From assembly GCF_900166635.1 (NCBI RefSeq), contig NZ_LT800497.1, positions 2,466,344-2,530,343 of the forward strand: a DNA stretch of 64,000 bases, given 5' to 3'. Under the pieces are notes generated by a model. It ran no database searches, had not been told where the DNA came from, and saw only the letters and a program-made list of their open reading frames with translations. The DNA comes from Oceanobacillus timonensis (GTDB lineage Bacteria > Bacillota > Bacilli > Bacillales > Amphibacillaceae). Within the stretch, counting starts at the first letter, position 1; each line of letters opens with the position of its first letter. Shown here piece after piece: positions 1-7,182 of the stretch. The translations under genes were made by a program, and so were the position numbers.

Positions 1-60
1 GAACAAAATCGCTAACGCGACTAAATCACGTCCCAAGTAGATGCTAATCACTTGGGACGT
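1..60 (-). mobile_element. IS91-family ori-type end with target tetranucleotide
   Basis: The first four bases read GAAC, which is GTTC on the minus strand. GTTC is a known target tetranucleotide of IS91-family rolling-circle elements at their ori end, downstream of the transposase. Next to it are a small hairpin (TCGC/GCGA, 10-20) and a perfect 11-bp inverted repeat (ACGTCCCAAGT at 28-38, ACTTGGGACGT at 50-60). The repeat overlaps the last codons of the small ORF and may also act as a terminator, since on the plus strand it is followed by a T run. The opposite (ter) end was not located; it should lie between about 1560 and 1720. The assignment rests on position relative to the transposase and on the tetranucleotide. 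Confidence 0.55.
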
Positions 61-298
61 TTTTCGCTTCAATCATAGTGCCATTACAATGCGGACAATG
101 AAGTTCTACTTCATCCCTATTATTTTTATCCACACTAAATTCACCAATGATATACTCCGGGACTTCATCGGTTCCATGGCAATCTAAACATTGAAATAAT
201 ATGATCTTCATTTCTTCTTTTAAGCCAAAAGGATCCTCTTCGTCCAGCCAGTCTGGAAAAAATTCATCTGATTTATCCGGCTCTTTTGGGTTTGTCAA
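44..298 (-). CDS. Zinc-ribbon protein encoded with the IS91 transposase
   Basis: Small acidic protein of 84 residues with one zinc-ribbon-like pair of CxxC motifs (CLDC near residue 37 and CPHC near 68). It starts at TTG, with AAGGAGG ten bases upstream, inside the last 26 bases of the transposase gene, so translation is probably coupled to it. Its stop lies within the ori-side inverted repeat, so it is carried by the element. The role is unknown; an accessory DNA-binding or nucleic-acid-binding protein of the insertion sequence is a reasonable guess. Confidence 0.7.
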   Translation of the reverse strand: MTNPKEPDKSDEFFPDWLDEEDPFGLKEEMKIILFQCLDCHGTDEVPEYIIGEFSVDKNNRDEVELHCPHCNGTMIEAKNVPSD

Positions 299-1508
299 TT
301 CCGTATCTCCTCCTTCTTTCTTTCTCTACATCCTCCATGTAATGATAAATCCACCCATAGTCAGCATGCCATATTCCAATGAGCTCCATCTGTTTACGGC
401 AACACGGACATTCCAAAGGGTCCTGTTCAAATGATTCTATCATACGTTGACGGTATGTTTTTTTCTTACGTTTTGCTTCCAAAAGAAACGAAATCTGCTT
501 CGTTCTCATGAACGCATATAAACTCAATATTTGTTGCGCTTTACGATGAGCCCTTCTACTATACAGTCCATACCTCCCAACCATTCGAAAATGCTTTGGT
601 GGAATGTGTTGTAATATTTCAAATAAGAACCTGTACACTGGAACCTTTTTATCTACACGTTTTCCTGTTTTATGATCCTCATACCAGTAATGAACTGTTT
701 CCCCATCATAAGATTCAATACGATATTCGGCGATAGCTGGTCGAGCTAAATATCTGCCGATATACTTGGCTACACGCTTGGCATTGTTCATTTTCTTCTC
801 TGCATTGACATAAAAGCCTTTCGGATACCTTTGATATAACTCATTAATAAGTTCTATGATTTTCGGTGTTGCAGGAAACCACTTCTTCAACAAATCTAAG
901 ACAACTTTTTGCCAGGACTTTCTTAAAAAATCATAAGGAACATATCCATTATTAACCCATTCATTTTGATTATCTAACGCACCTTCTGTCACCAATGCAT
1001 GTATGTGAGGATTAAACTTTAAATCTCTTCCAAACGTATGAATAACCGTAATAATCCCTGAACGGAAGCCTCTTTTCTTACCTTTCTTTTTATTATGGTA
1101 CTGAAATACTTCGGCTACCTGTTTACTTAATTCATTTAATTTTTTTCGGTCATTGTAAAATATGTTTCTTAACTCTCGTGGAAGTGTAAAGACCATATGG
1201 CGATGCGTAACATTAAATATCATTTCCTGTTGTTTGTCTGACCAGTCATCCGTATACTTTTTCCCACAACGGTGGCATAGTCTGCTTTTACAAGTAAAAC
1301 ACACGAATTTAGGAGAAGGATCCCCTTCACATCCTAAACACTCATAGCGAGCATATCCTAAATCACGTGTCCCGCAACGAATTGTTTTTTCTACCGTTTC
1401 TTTTATATGTTCACGATAAGTTTTCGGAAAACGATCAGCATGGAACTCCCAAAATCCAGCAAAATGGTCTTTTAAGATTTCTTTAATAACTCCGCTTCCC
1501 TTTCTCAT
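273..1508 (-). CDS. IS91-family transposase (HUH, Y2 type)
   Basis: Rolling-circle transposase that nicks and joins single-stranded DNA at the element's ori end. The N-terminus holds a Cys/His zinc-binding region (CxxC pairs and CHRCG, about residues 45-90 from the internal start). The HUH metal motif is visible as PHIHALVTEG, and the Y2 catalytic tyrosines as YIGRY (Y-x3-Y). A further CxxC pair (CPCC) lies near the C-terminus. The ATG at 1508 is preferred because GGAGGGG precedes it at a good distance; the upstream GTG at 1559 lacks such a site. The gene is intact, about 411 codons, and its 3' end overlaps the zinc-ribbon ORF. It looks like a full, possibly active element. Confidence 0.9.
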   Translation of the reverse strand: MRKGSGVIKEILKDHFAGFWEFHADRFPKTYREHIKETVEKTIRCGTRDLGYARYECLGCEGDPSPKFVCFTCKSRLCHRCGKKYTDDWSDKQQEMIFNVTHRHMVFTLPRELRNIFYNDRKKLNELSKQVAEVFQYHNKKKGKKRGFRSGIITVIHTFGRDLKFNPHIHALVTEGALDNQNEWVNNGYVPYDFLRKSWQKVVLDLLKKWFPATPKIIELINELYQRYPKGFYVNAEKKMNNAKRVAKYIGRYLARPAIAEYRIESYDGETVHYWYEDHKTGKRVDKKVPVYRFLFEILQHIPPKHFRMVGRYGLYSRRAHRKAQQILSLYAFMRTKQISFLLEAKRKKKTYRQRMIESFEQDPLECPCCRKQMELIGIWHADYGWIYHYMEDVEKERRRRYGIDKPKRAG

Positions 1509-1726
1509 ATCTCTACCCCTCCAGTGAGTTAATAAAAGTTTAACATAAAAGTTATCCACAGCTAGAGAATTTTATAATTTCCTAGACAATAAAAAAACTA
1601 AAAGCTTAGCTACTGCTTGTTGATCCATGGTCAATCACTTTTATGATAATTTTCTGCAATTTATGTATAAAGTTCAATGATATAAAAGTATTTCACAGCC
1701 TCCCTTACATTTCAATTTCATGGAAA

Positions 1727-1760
1727 AATAAGAACTTCCCATCATGAAGAAGTTCTTATT
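1727..1760 (-). terminator. Rho-independent terminator
   Basis: Perfect 12-bp stem (AATAAGAACTTC at 1727-1738 with its complement at 1749-1760), followed on the minus strand by a T-rich run. It lies 38 bases beyond the stop of the 105-residue membrane protein. Confidence 0.75.
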
Positions 1761-1797
1761 ATTTATATTAAAGTGACCATTTCTATAAGTCAGTTAA

Positions 1798-2115
1798 TTA
1801 TGAATGAACTTCTGGCTTTTTACTGTAAATTTCATAAGCAACATAGCCGAGTAATAAACCTGTTCCAGCTCCCAAACCGAAAATAGATAGTAAGGAAATT
1901 GGAAAAATCGCGCTGAAAATAATAGCAAAGGCACAACCAGCTGTCATTCCAAGTGGTATTAGGCTATCTAATAACTGTTGAGCTCCTTTTGATTTTTTCT
2001 TACCTAGAGTACCTTTTTCATATTTATGTTTCATTCGCATAACTACAAATATTGCAATCCCACACACGAGTACAAGAGGTAATAAAACACGCATAATTTC
2101 TAAAGCTGAGTTCAA
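1798..2115 (-). CDS. Small membrane protein, paralogue of 61148-61456
   Basis: Hypothetical protein of 105 residues. It has an N-terminal membrane segment (about residues 8-26), a strongly basic linker (KKKSKG) and two further hydrophobic segments (about 50-72 and 77-95), the last ending in LGYVAYEIY. It starts at TTG with AGGAGG seven bases upstream. It stands alone between the IS91 element and a DoxX-like gene and has its own terminator. A second gene of the same architecture (KKKSK linker, IPLGM/IPIGM, LLGY-AYE) lies at 61148-61456, so the window carries a diverged paralogous pair. The function is not recognised. Confidence 0.7.
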   Translation of the reverse strand: MNSALEIMRVLLPLVLVCGIAIFVVMRMKHKYEKGTLGKKKSKGAQQLLDSLIPLGMTAGCAFAIIFSAIFPISLLSIFGLGAGTGLLLGYVAYEIYSKKPEVHS

Positions 2116-2379
2116 ATTAAAACCTCCTCTCTTTCATTTGTAAACATTTTCTATTTAAACGATACCCTTTAGCATGGTTATTAAACGTAAGAAGATAAAT
2201 GCTATTCTATGTATCAAGACTTGTAATCAAACAATGATTGATCTGAGAAAATCTAGAAACATTAATTGAAATAGACTTACCTCATGAACCAAATATTGAA
2301 AACAAAGAATAGCACCAATATACAAGTAGCATAATGAATAGAAGCTTACCTTATAAAATATAATAAATAGAAATCACAA

Positions 2380-2414
2380 AAGTCACCCACTTATTTCGTT
2401 TAAGTAGGTGACTT
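2380..2414 (-). terminator. Rho-independent terminator
   Basis: Stem of AAGTCACCCACTTA (2380-2393) with TAAGTAGGTGACTT (2401-2414), one mismatch, followed on the minus strand by TTTTGTG. It lies just past the stop of the DoxX-like gene. The rest of 2116-2433 shows no gene. Confidence 0.7.
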
Positions 2415-2433
2415 CTGCTTCCTTATGAAAAAG

Positions 2434-2790
2434 TTATTTACGCAAGGTTTCTATAAAATTAAGCGTATTTAAACCGCACAATTTTAATGCCTTTTTGGAG
2501 CCGTCTACGCCATGTCCGGCTTCAAGGTGTTTAAAAATAGCGCCGCCAAGAACAATATTGATCATCAGCGCACCAATTCTTGCAAATTTTTTCCCTGATT
2601 TGGATATTATTGATATAAATAAAAATATGGAACCAATCATTTCAAGAAGGCCTGCAAACTTCATTACCCTTTTGGATAATTTAAAACCTTCTTTAAATTG
2701 CGTTGCAGCCTGGTCATCACCTTGTACCTTTGGTATGCTGCTTTGAAATAGTGTTTTTGCGACATAACCATTAGAGAAATGTTGTAGCAT
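2434..2790 (-). CDS. DoxX-like small membrane protein
   Basis: Protein of 118 residues with three or four hydrophobic segments. The order is a short N-terminal helix, a segment around residues 45-62 (FAGLLEMIGSIFLFISII), one around 72-88 (GALMINIVLGGAIF) and a C-terminal amphipathic part. The arrangement, with a glycine-rich third helix followed by KHLEAGHG, resembles the DoxX/DoxX-like family of quinone- or redox-associated membrane proteins. I see no clear catalytic motif, so the family call is tentative. AGGAG precedes the ATG. The gene is monocistronic with a terminator at 2380-2414. A larger overlapping frame (2664-3002) was discarded. Confidence 0.55.
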   Translation of the reverse strand: MLQHFSNGYVAKTLFQSSIPKVQGDDQAATQFKEGFKLSKRVMKFAGLLEMIGSIFLFISIISKSGKKFARIGALMINIVLGGAIFKHLEAGHGVDGSKKALKLCGLNTLNFIETLRK

Positions 2791-3220
2791 ATCTGTTCAC
2801 TCCTGCGTCTATTTGTGTATTTTTTAACATTTTTCCATGTTTGATGATAGATAATGGTAAAAACATTAACATCGTATATCATATCAAAATCATCTGCAAC
2901 ATCCAAAGGTATTGTTTGCAAAGTCGACTTCTGAAACCGACGCCGACTACAAAGACTTACCAAAATAGCATTCTCTTGTTTCAAACTTACACAATCCAGC
3001 AAATATAATGATAAGAAGGCTTATTTAAAAGTCTATGCCAACCCAAGTGCATCATTTAGTTCAATAGGCGCTCCCAGGCAGGATTTCTTGTTCATTGCAT
3101 ATAGTAAAGTTAGCTCTTTTATTTTTTCTTTCCTTCGTTTTGAAACGTTTATATATGACTAGAAGGTAACTGCGCTTTATGCTATGATAATATAAAACTA
3201 TCTCCAAGGAGAGTCAAATT
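2791..3220. other. Intergenic region with promoter for 3221
   Basis: 430 bases without a convincing gene. Near its right end a -10 element TATGAT (3183-3188), preceded by TGC as an extended -10, and AGGAGAG (3207-3213) serve the plus-strand gene at 3221. No clear -35 is seen. Confidence 0.4.
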
Positions 3221-3646
3221 ATGCTGATTATGCAAATCCTTTTAATCGTAATTATTATCATTGGAATTCTATATTTAATATTTTTACGTAAAAGAAATAA
3301 ATTTGACCCATCACAAACACGACGAGATCCTTTTGAAGTTCTTTTAGAAGCTCAGACGATGTTCGATAACGACGAAAACAATGCATCCCCCCTAAAATTT
3401 ATAAAGATAATGAAATATGTGCGAAAAGAAACCGGAATGGGTTTCTTTGAATTGAAAAGATATGTAGATAATGCTGCATCTCCATATCAAAAATTAGAAG
3501 ACCCGGAAATTGTACAACATTTAAAGGATTTGCTCCAAAATCCTGAAGACGAGCATAAAGCTGTTACATACGTGCAGGATTATAGTGGACTAAGTCCCGA
3601 TAAGGCAAGGGATTATATTGATAAATTCAAAAAGACACTTATGTAA
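3221..3646 (+). CDS. Membrane-anchored protein with two L7/L12-like helical repeats
   Basis: Hypothetical protein of 141 residues. A single N-terminal membrane helix (about residues 3-22) is followed by RKR, so the rest is probably cytoplasmic. The soluble part contains two similar segments, YVRKETGMGFFELKRYVD (about 64-81) and YVQDYSGLSPDKARDYID (about 116-133). They recall the helix-turn-helix-like stretch of the ribosomal L7/L12 C-terminal domain (VRxxTGLxLxEAKxxVD). This is a pattern seen by eye, not a proven domain. ATG at 3221 has AAGGAGAG seven bases before it. A bidirectional terminator follows. Function unknown. Confidence 0.65.
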   Translation: MLIMQILLIVIIIIGILYLIFLRKRNKFDPSQTRRDPFEVLLEAQTMFDNDENNASPLKFIKIMKYVRKETGMGFFELKRYVDNAASPYQKLEDPEIVQHLKDLLQNPEDEHKAVTYVQDYSGLSPDKARDYIDKFKKTLM

Positions 3647-3724
3647 ATTTACCATTTTCCGTGATAATGTATAGAATAGTCTACATAACAGAATGGATGG
3701 GCAATTTAACAAGACAGCACACAC

Positions 3725-3773
3725 AAAGAAAGCAACCAACCTATATGTAATCCATAGGTGGTTGCTTTCTTTT
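3725..3773. terminator. Bidirectional terminator
   Basis: Long stem AAAGAAAGCAACC..ACCTAT (3725-3744) with ATAGGTGGTTGCTTTCTTT (about 3754-3772), one bulged base, A-rich on one side and T-rich on the other. It separates the convergent genes ending at 3646 (+) and 3832 (-). Confidence 0.8.
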
Positions 3774-3831
3774 ATTGTAAATTACGGTAAGGTTATTCAT
3801 GCTCAATAAATCAATAAGCTAGTTCTTAACC

Positions 3832-4356
3832 TTAATATGTCCAAACTTTCCCTTGAAGCTCTTGCACTCCAAATTCCAGTGCATCATCCAAATCTTCCTT
3901 ATAAATATCTAAATGGCCATTTGTAATAGCACTCCCGCGGTCTTCACATACGTAAGTTTCATCCAACTCCGGGATATGTATTTTCGTACCAAAAAGAAGA
4001 GACTCTGGACATGCAACAGTGTTTCCTTCCTCTACCTCTTCACCGGATGCTGTTATTCCATAGCCGGGATCACCAGGTTCTTTACCAGTAGATTCTTCTC
4101 CAGCTGTATAAGCTGTTACTGTAAAAGGAGTTCCATCTTCATCCGGTATTTTTATTGTTTGCCCGGCTTCAATAGAAGCAGAATCTGAAATGGATGGATT
4201 TGCTGCAATGATAGCATTGGCATCTACTTGGTAGTTCTGTGCGATACGGTATACGTTATCTCCTGGCTGCACCTCATATTGCTTTTCAGCAGAGGCCACC
4301 CCTGCGAAGAGAACGAATCCAGCCAAAGCAATCATAATCGAAAAAATAGACTTAAT
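3832..4356 (-). CDS. Secreted LysM-3D domain cell-wall protein (YocH-like)
   Basis: Exported peptidoglycan-associated protein. From codon 51 of the longest frame it begins (M)KSIFSIMIALAGFVLFAG, a typical signal peptide cut after ASA. Then come one LysM motif (YEVQPGDNVYRIAQNY to IKIPDEDG) and a C-terminal 3D domain with the conserved aspartates (EDRGSAITNGHLDIY, DDALEFG). Such proteins act as lytic transglycosylase or muralytic enzymes, as YocH does in B. subtilis. The only upstream ATG (4506) would add 50 residues before the signal peptide and has no ribosome site. Instead GGAAAGGAAGG lies 7 bases before an ATT at 4356, and a promoter lies between the two. I therefore place the start at ATT 4356, with ATG 4506 as the alternative. 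Confidence 0.75.
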   Translation of the reverse strand: MKSIFSIMIALAGFVLFAGVASAEKQYEVQPGDNVYRIAQNYQVDANAIIAANPSISDSASIEAGQTIKIPDEDGTPFTVTAYTAGEESTGKEPGDPGYGITASGEEVEEGNTVACPESLLFGTKIHIPELDETYVCEDRGSAITNGHLDIYKEDLDDALEFGVQELQGKVWTY

Positions 4357-4428
4357 AATAACACCTTCCTTTCCATTGTGATAGTTACCCTTTACCCGCC
4401 GATTTAACTTATAAACTTGAATTCTATC

Positions 4429-4457
4429 GATATAAACATTTTTAATATAATTGTAAA
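4429..4457 (-). promoter_or_regulatory. Promoter of the LysM-3D gene
   Basis: -35 TTTACA (4452-4457) and -10 TATATC (4429-4434) with a 17-base spacer on the minus strand. Transcription would start near 4422, downstream of the ATG at 4506, which argues against that ATG as the start. A perfect 13-bp inverted repeat (ACAAAATGAAAAA at 4457-4469, complement at 4480-4492) touches the -35 and could be an operator. Confidence 0.5.
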
Positions 4458-4559
4458 CAAAATGAAAAAATAGAAATACTTTTTCATTTTGTAAATTATT
4501 TTTCATTATCGAGCGTACGATAATTCTTTTTAACCTTTTTCACTCTTCTAAACGATAAA

Positions 4560-5168
4560 TTACGGATTAGTCACAGTTAAATCATAAGATGACGGCGGAC
4601 ACAATACAGAGAAATAGTAATCCTCTACTGGATCCCATCTCATATGCCAATCCGAATCTTCATTACCCTCTCTTATATTATGTCTATGGCGGCGAACTTC
4701 GGGTAACAGATCCACTAGAATCTTAAAATCGACCACATCAGATAATTCAGGCAGTGAGCTATAAATGCCATCAAGAATAATGACCACGGAAGGCTCTTTG
4801 GATATGCAGGATGATGAGAGGCCGTTTTCAGTAGAAAAGGAAAAAGGATGATATTGAACATTCTGCCCTGCTAGAAGTGGTAACAATGCTTCCGTACGTA
4901 TACGTTGCCAGTCGATACACTTGCGACACTTCAAATCCAATGTATAGCTATCCCATTCATCGTCCGTAATTGTTGCATCAAAAAACGCATCACACTGAAT
5001 GACGGTAGCTCCTACATGCGAAGCTACTTCAGCGGCTAACGTCGATTTTCCTGCACCACTCCCTCCGTCCAAGGCCACCACCAAAGGTTTGGTTCGTCCT
5101 TTCAGGCGTGTTTGTATAGCGGCTACGATTTGCTGCGCAGCTGTCTTCTTTATTTCGTTCTTTTTCAC
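4560..5168 (-). CDS. Uridine kinase-like P-loop kinase
   Basis: P-loop NTPase of about 202 residues with a Walker A GGSGAGKST near residue 36 and a hydrophobic strand ending in D (VVIILDG) as the putative Walker B. It resembles the uridine kinase/phosphoribulokinase-like proteins of bacilli, which phosphorylate nucleosides or sugars; the substrate cannot be read from sequence. GTG at 5168 is preferred over the annotated longer start because AGGAG (complement at 5177-5181) lies 8 bases upstream. It is monocistronic and upstream of the LysM-3D gene on the same strand. Confidence 0.7.
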   Translation of the reverse strand: MKKNEIKKTAAQQIVAAIQTRLKGRTKPLVVALDGGSGAGKSTLAAEVASHVGATVIQCDAFFDATITDDEWDSYTLDLKCRKCIDWQRIRTEALLPLLAGQNVQYHPFSFSTENGLSSSCISKEPSVVIILDGIYSSLPELSDVVDFKILVDLLPEVRRHRHNIREGNEDSDWHMRWDPVEDYYFSVLCPPSSYDLTVTNP

Positions 5169-5533
5169 GATTATCGCTCCTCTGAATCCAGTTGTAATAT
5201 CCAATTATTCGTACACTAACACATGTGATTGCATAAAACCTCATTCTGCTTCTTTCTTCATATTAACCATATTTCTTTCTCTTAATGATTATTCACTTTT
5301 ACCTTCTAAAAGCCAATTTTCAAACGTATACGTTATTCCTAGAAGTGGAGTTCCTATTCTTTTTCGATAAAAAAATTCCCCCTTTCATCTTTTTCTAAAG
5401 ACGAACAGAGGAAGTATTTGCATATCAAAACATATACGTAAGAAAATTGCATTCATTTGATTGTCTATTATGGTAGCAGAACGCATTTGCAAGTCAAGCT
5501 TTATTAGAATATGGTTTTTATCCCATTCATTCC
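5169..5533. other. Intergenic, no gene seen
   Basis: AT-rich stretch of 365 bases between the kinase and the reductase gene. I see no ORF with a ribosome site and no strong hairpin. Confidence 0.4.
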
Positions 5534-6583
5534 TTAGCTTTTAGTGTATAAATGAGAAAGCAGCTCTCTATTTTTTTCATCAAATTTAGCATTATGAGAA
5601 GATACCCTTGCTTTTGCATACGCATCAGGCTGAATATATAATTTTGCCTGATTCACAGCATTTGCCGCATCCGTATAAGCACCAGCAATTAAACCAACTT
5701 TACCTTCAAAAGATAAGATATCGCCAGCAGCATACAATCCAGTTACATTGGTTTGAGCTTTGGCAGATCCTTTTACGAAGAAGTCATGCTCCAGTTCCAC
5801 TTGTAATGCGCTCTCTTTAATAAATGTCAACTCTCGATCGTACCCATAATTAATAATTAAATCATCGGCTTCTATTCGCATTTCATCACCGGTTTTTTGA
5901 TTTCGGGCCAAGACTTCTGTAATACGATGATCCTCCCCATCGGCAATCAGCTTCTCAATCTCGGTGTTTTTATAAATGTTGGCTGAGGATGCTTCCAGAC
6001 TAGCAATATGCGCTTCCATTGCTTTGAATGCGTCACCCCGATAAATTAATGACAGTTCCTCCACAATAGGTTCCAGTGCATTTGCCCAGTCAAAGGCGGT
6101 ATTTCCACCACCAGAAATGATAATTTTCTTGCCCTTGAAATCATCCAGGCTTTGTATTGTATAATGCAGATTACTTACTTCAAAACGTTCTGCTCCTGCT
6201 ATATCTAATTTAATTGGCTCTACAATACCGCCACCGGTTGCCAAAATAACGGTTCGACTAAAGTATTCTTGTCCTGTATTGGTCGTTACGACAAAAAGGT
6301 TCTCCTTATTCTTTTCAAGTTTTTCTACTTTCTCATTACAAATAATTTCCGGATCAAAGGTACGTGCTTGCGCTTCCATTTGATGCATCAATTGTGCACC
6401 TGTGATCGGCGTCACACCACCTACATCCCAAATTATCTTTTCCGGATAAATGTGAATTTTGCCTCCGAGTTTTGGCTTGAATTCGATAATACGTGCAGAT
6501 AAATCTCGCATGCCGCTATAAAATGCTGCATATAAACCAGCGGAACCGCCTCCAATAATGGTTACGTCTTTACATTCTGTCAT
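5534..6583 (-). CDS. Ferredoxin--NADP reductase, thioredoxin-reductase type (YcgT/YumC-like)
   Basis: FAD- and NADPH-binding flavoprotein of 349 residues that passes electrons between NADPH and ferredoxin or flavodoxin. The FAD site is IIGGGSAG (residues 9-16), the NADPH site is ISGGGNTA (157-163), and the C-terminal FAD motif is TGLYAAGD. It lacks the redox-active CxxC of thioredoxin reductases, as expected for the TrxR-like FNR family. A Fur box lies on its only recognisable promoter about 375 bases upstream (6960-6988), so it should be made under iron limitation, like YcgT of B. subtilis. It may supply reductant for siderophore or heme iron release. Confidence 0.85.
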   Translation of the reverse strand: MTECKDVTIIGGGSAGLYAAFYSGMRDLSARIIEFKPKLGGKIHIYPEKIIWDVGGVTPITGAQLMHQMEAQARTFDPEIICNEKVEKLEKNKENLFVVTTNTGQEYFSRTVILATGGGIVEPIKLDIAGAERFEVSNLHYTIQSLDDFKGKKIIISGGGNTAFDWANALEPIVEELSLIYRGDAFKAMEAHIASLEASSANIYKNTEIEKLIADGEDHRITEVLARNQKTGDEMRIEADDLIINYGYDRELTFIKESALQVELEHDFFVKGSAKAQTNVTGLYAAGDILSFEGKVGLIAGAYTDAANAVNQAKLYIQPDAYAKARVSSHNAKFDEKNRELLSHLYTKS

Positions 6584-6959
6584 TATTTAACAACCTGCCT
6601 TTCGTTCATGTATTTATTTAGCACCCTTTTTCACTTCTTGCCGGAGATTTTTTGCTCAATGATGGTAAACTGATTCTTTTATGGAGCGGCATTTTAAGCA
6701 AATGTACTGTTATGTAGATGGAATGCCCCCTCCCTGTTGAGGGCTATGTTCTATGTCTAAAACAGAAATGGATTATTCCATGTATAGGACATGGCCTGTT
6801 TATCACCGAATGTTATTGTCACTCCAAGTAGTATACTCTATTATAAAATTGAGGGAATCTCTATCAAGTCTCTAAAGTCTCTATATGTTTGGTTGGGGGT
6901 AACACAATGAGTAAGCTGAGAAATTGTAAAAAATTTTGATAGAGAAACCTCATAATTGA

Positions 6960-6988
6960 ATGATAATGATTCTCATTATCATTGTCAA
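6960..6988 (-). promoter_or_regulatory. Fur-controlled sigma-A promoter
   Basis: -35 TTGACA (6983-6988), 17-base spacer, -10 TATCAT (6960-6965) on the minus strand. The spacer and -10 are covered by GATAATGATTCTCATTATC (6962-6980), 17 of 19 matches to the classic Fur box. Repression by Fur-Fe would block polymerase directly. The leader to the reductase ATG is about 370 nt and contains no convincing gene; one 29-codon frame starting near the +1 has no ribosome site. Confidence 0.85.
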
Positions 6989-7113
6989 CATTTAATTGCA
7001 AGATAATCTGATTTATTTAGGAAAAGTGGGTTGGCTGTAGCTCCAATTTCCTTTGCAAATAGCCATTTGCAATAAAAATCAAGAAAAAAGAACTATGTGT
7101 TTGTTTCTCTTTA

Positions 7114-7167
7114 AATGACTAGCAGCACGTATTCCAATGAATGATGGAATACGTGCTGCTAGTCATT
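7114..7167. terminator. 23-bp perfect hairpin after the GMC gene
   Basis: Arms 7114-7136 and 7145-7167 are perfectly complementary with an 8-base loop. It lies 16 bases beyond the GMC stop and so probably ends or stabilises that transcript, although neither side has a proper U tract. Confidence 0.55.
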
Positions 7168-7182
7168 CTATATCGATTGTCA

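Noticed and set aside
2664..3002. 112-codon minus-strand frame overlapping the DoxX-like gene
   Set aside because: No ribosome site, no recognisable motif, and it overlaps a better-supported gene in another frame.
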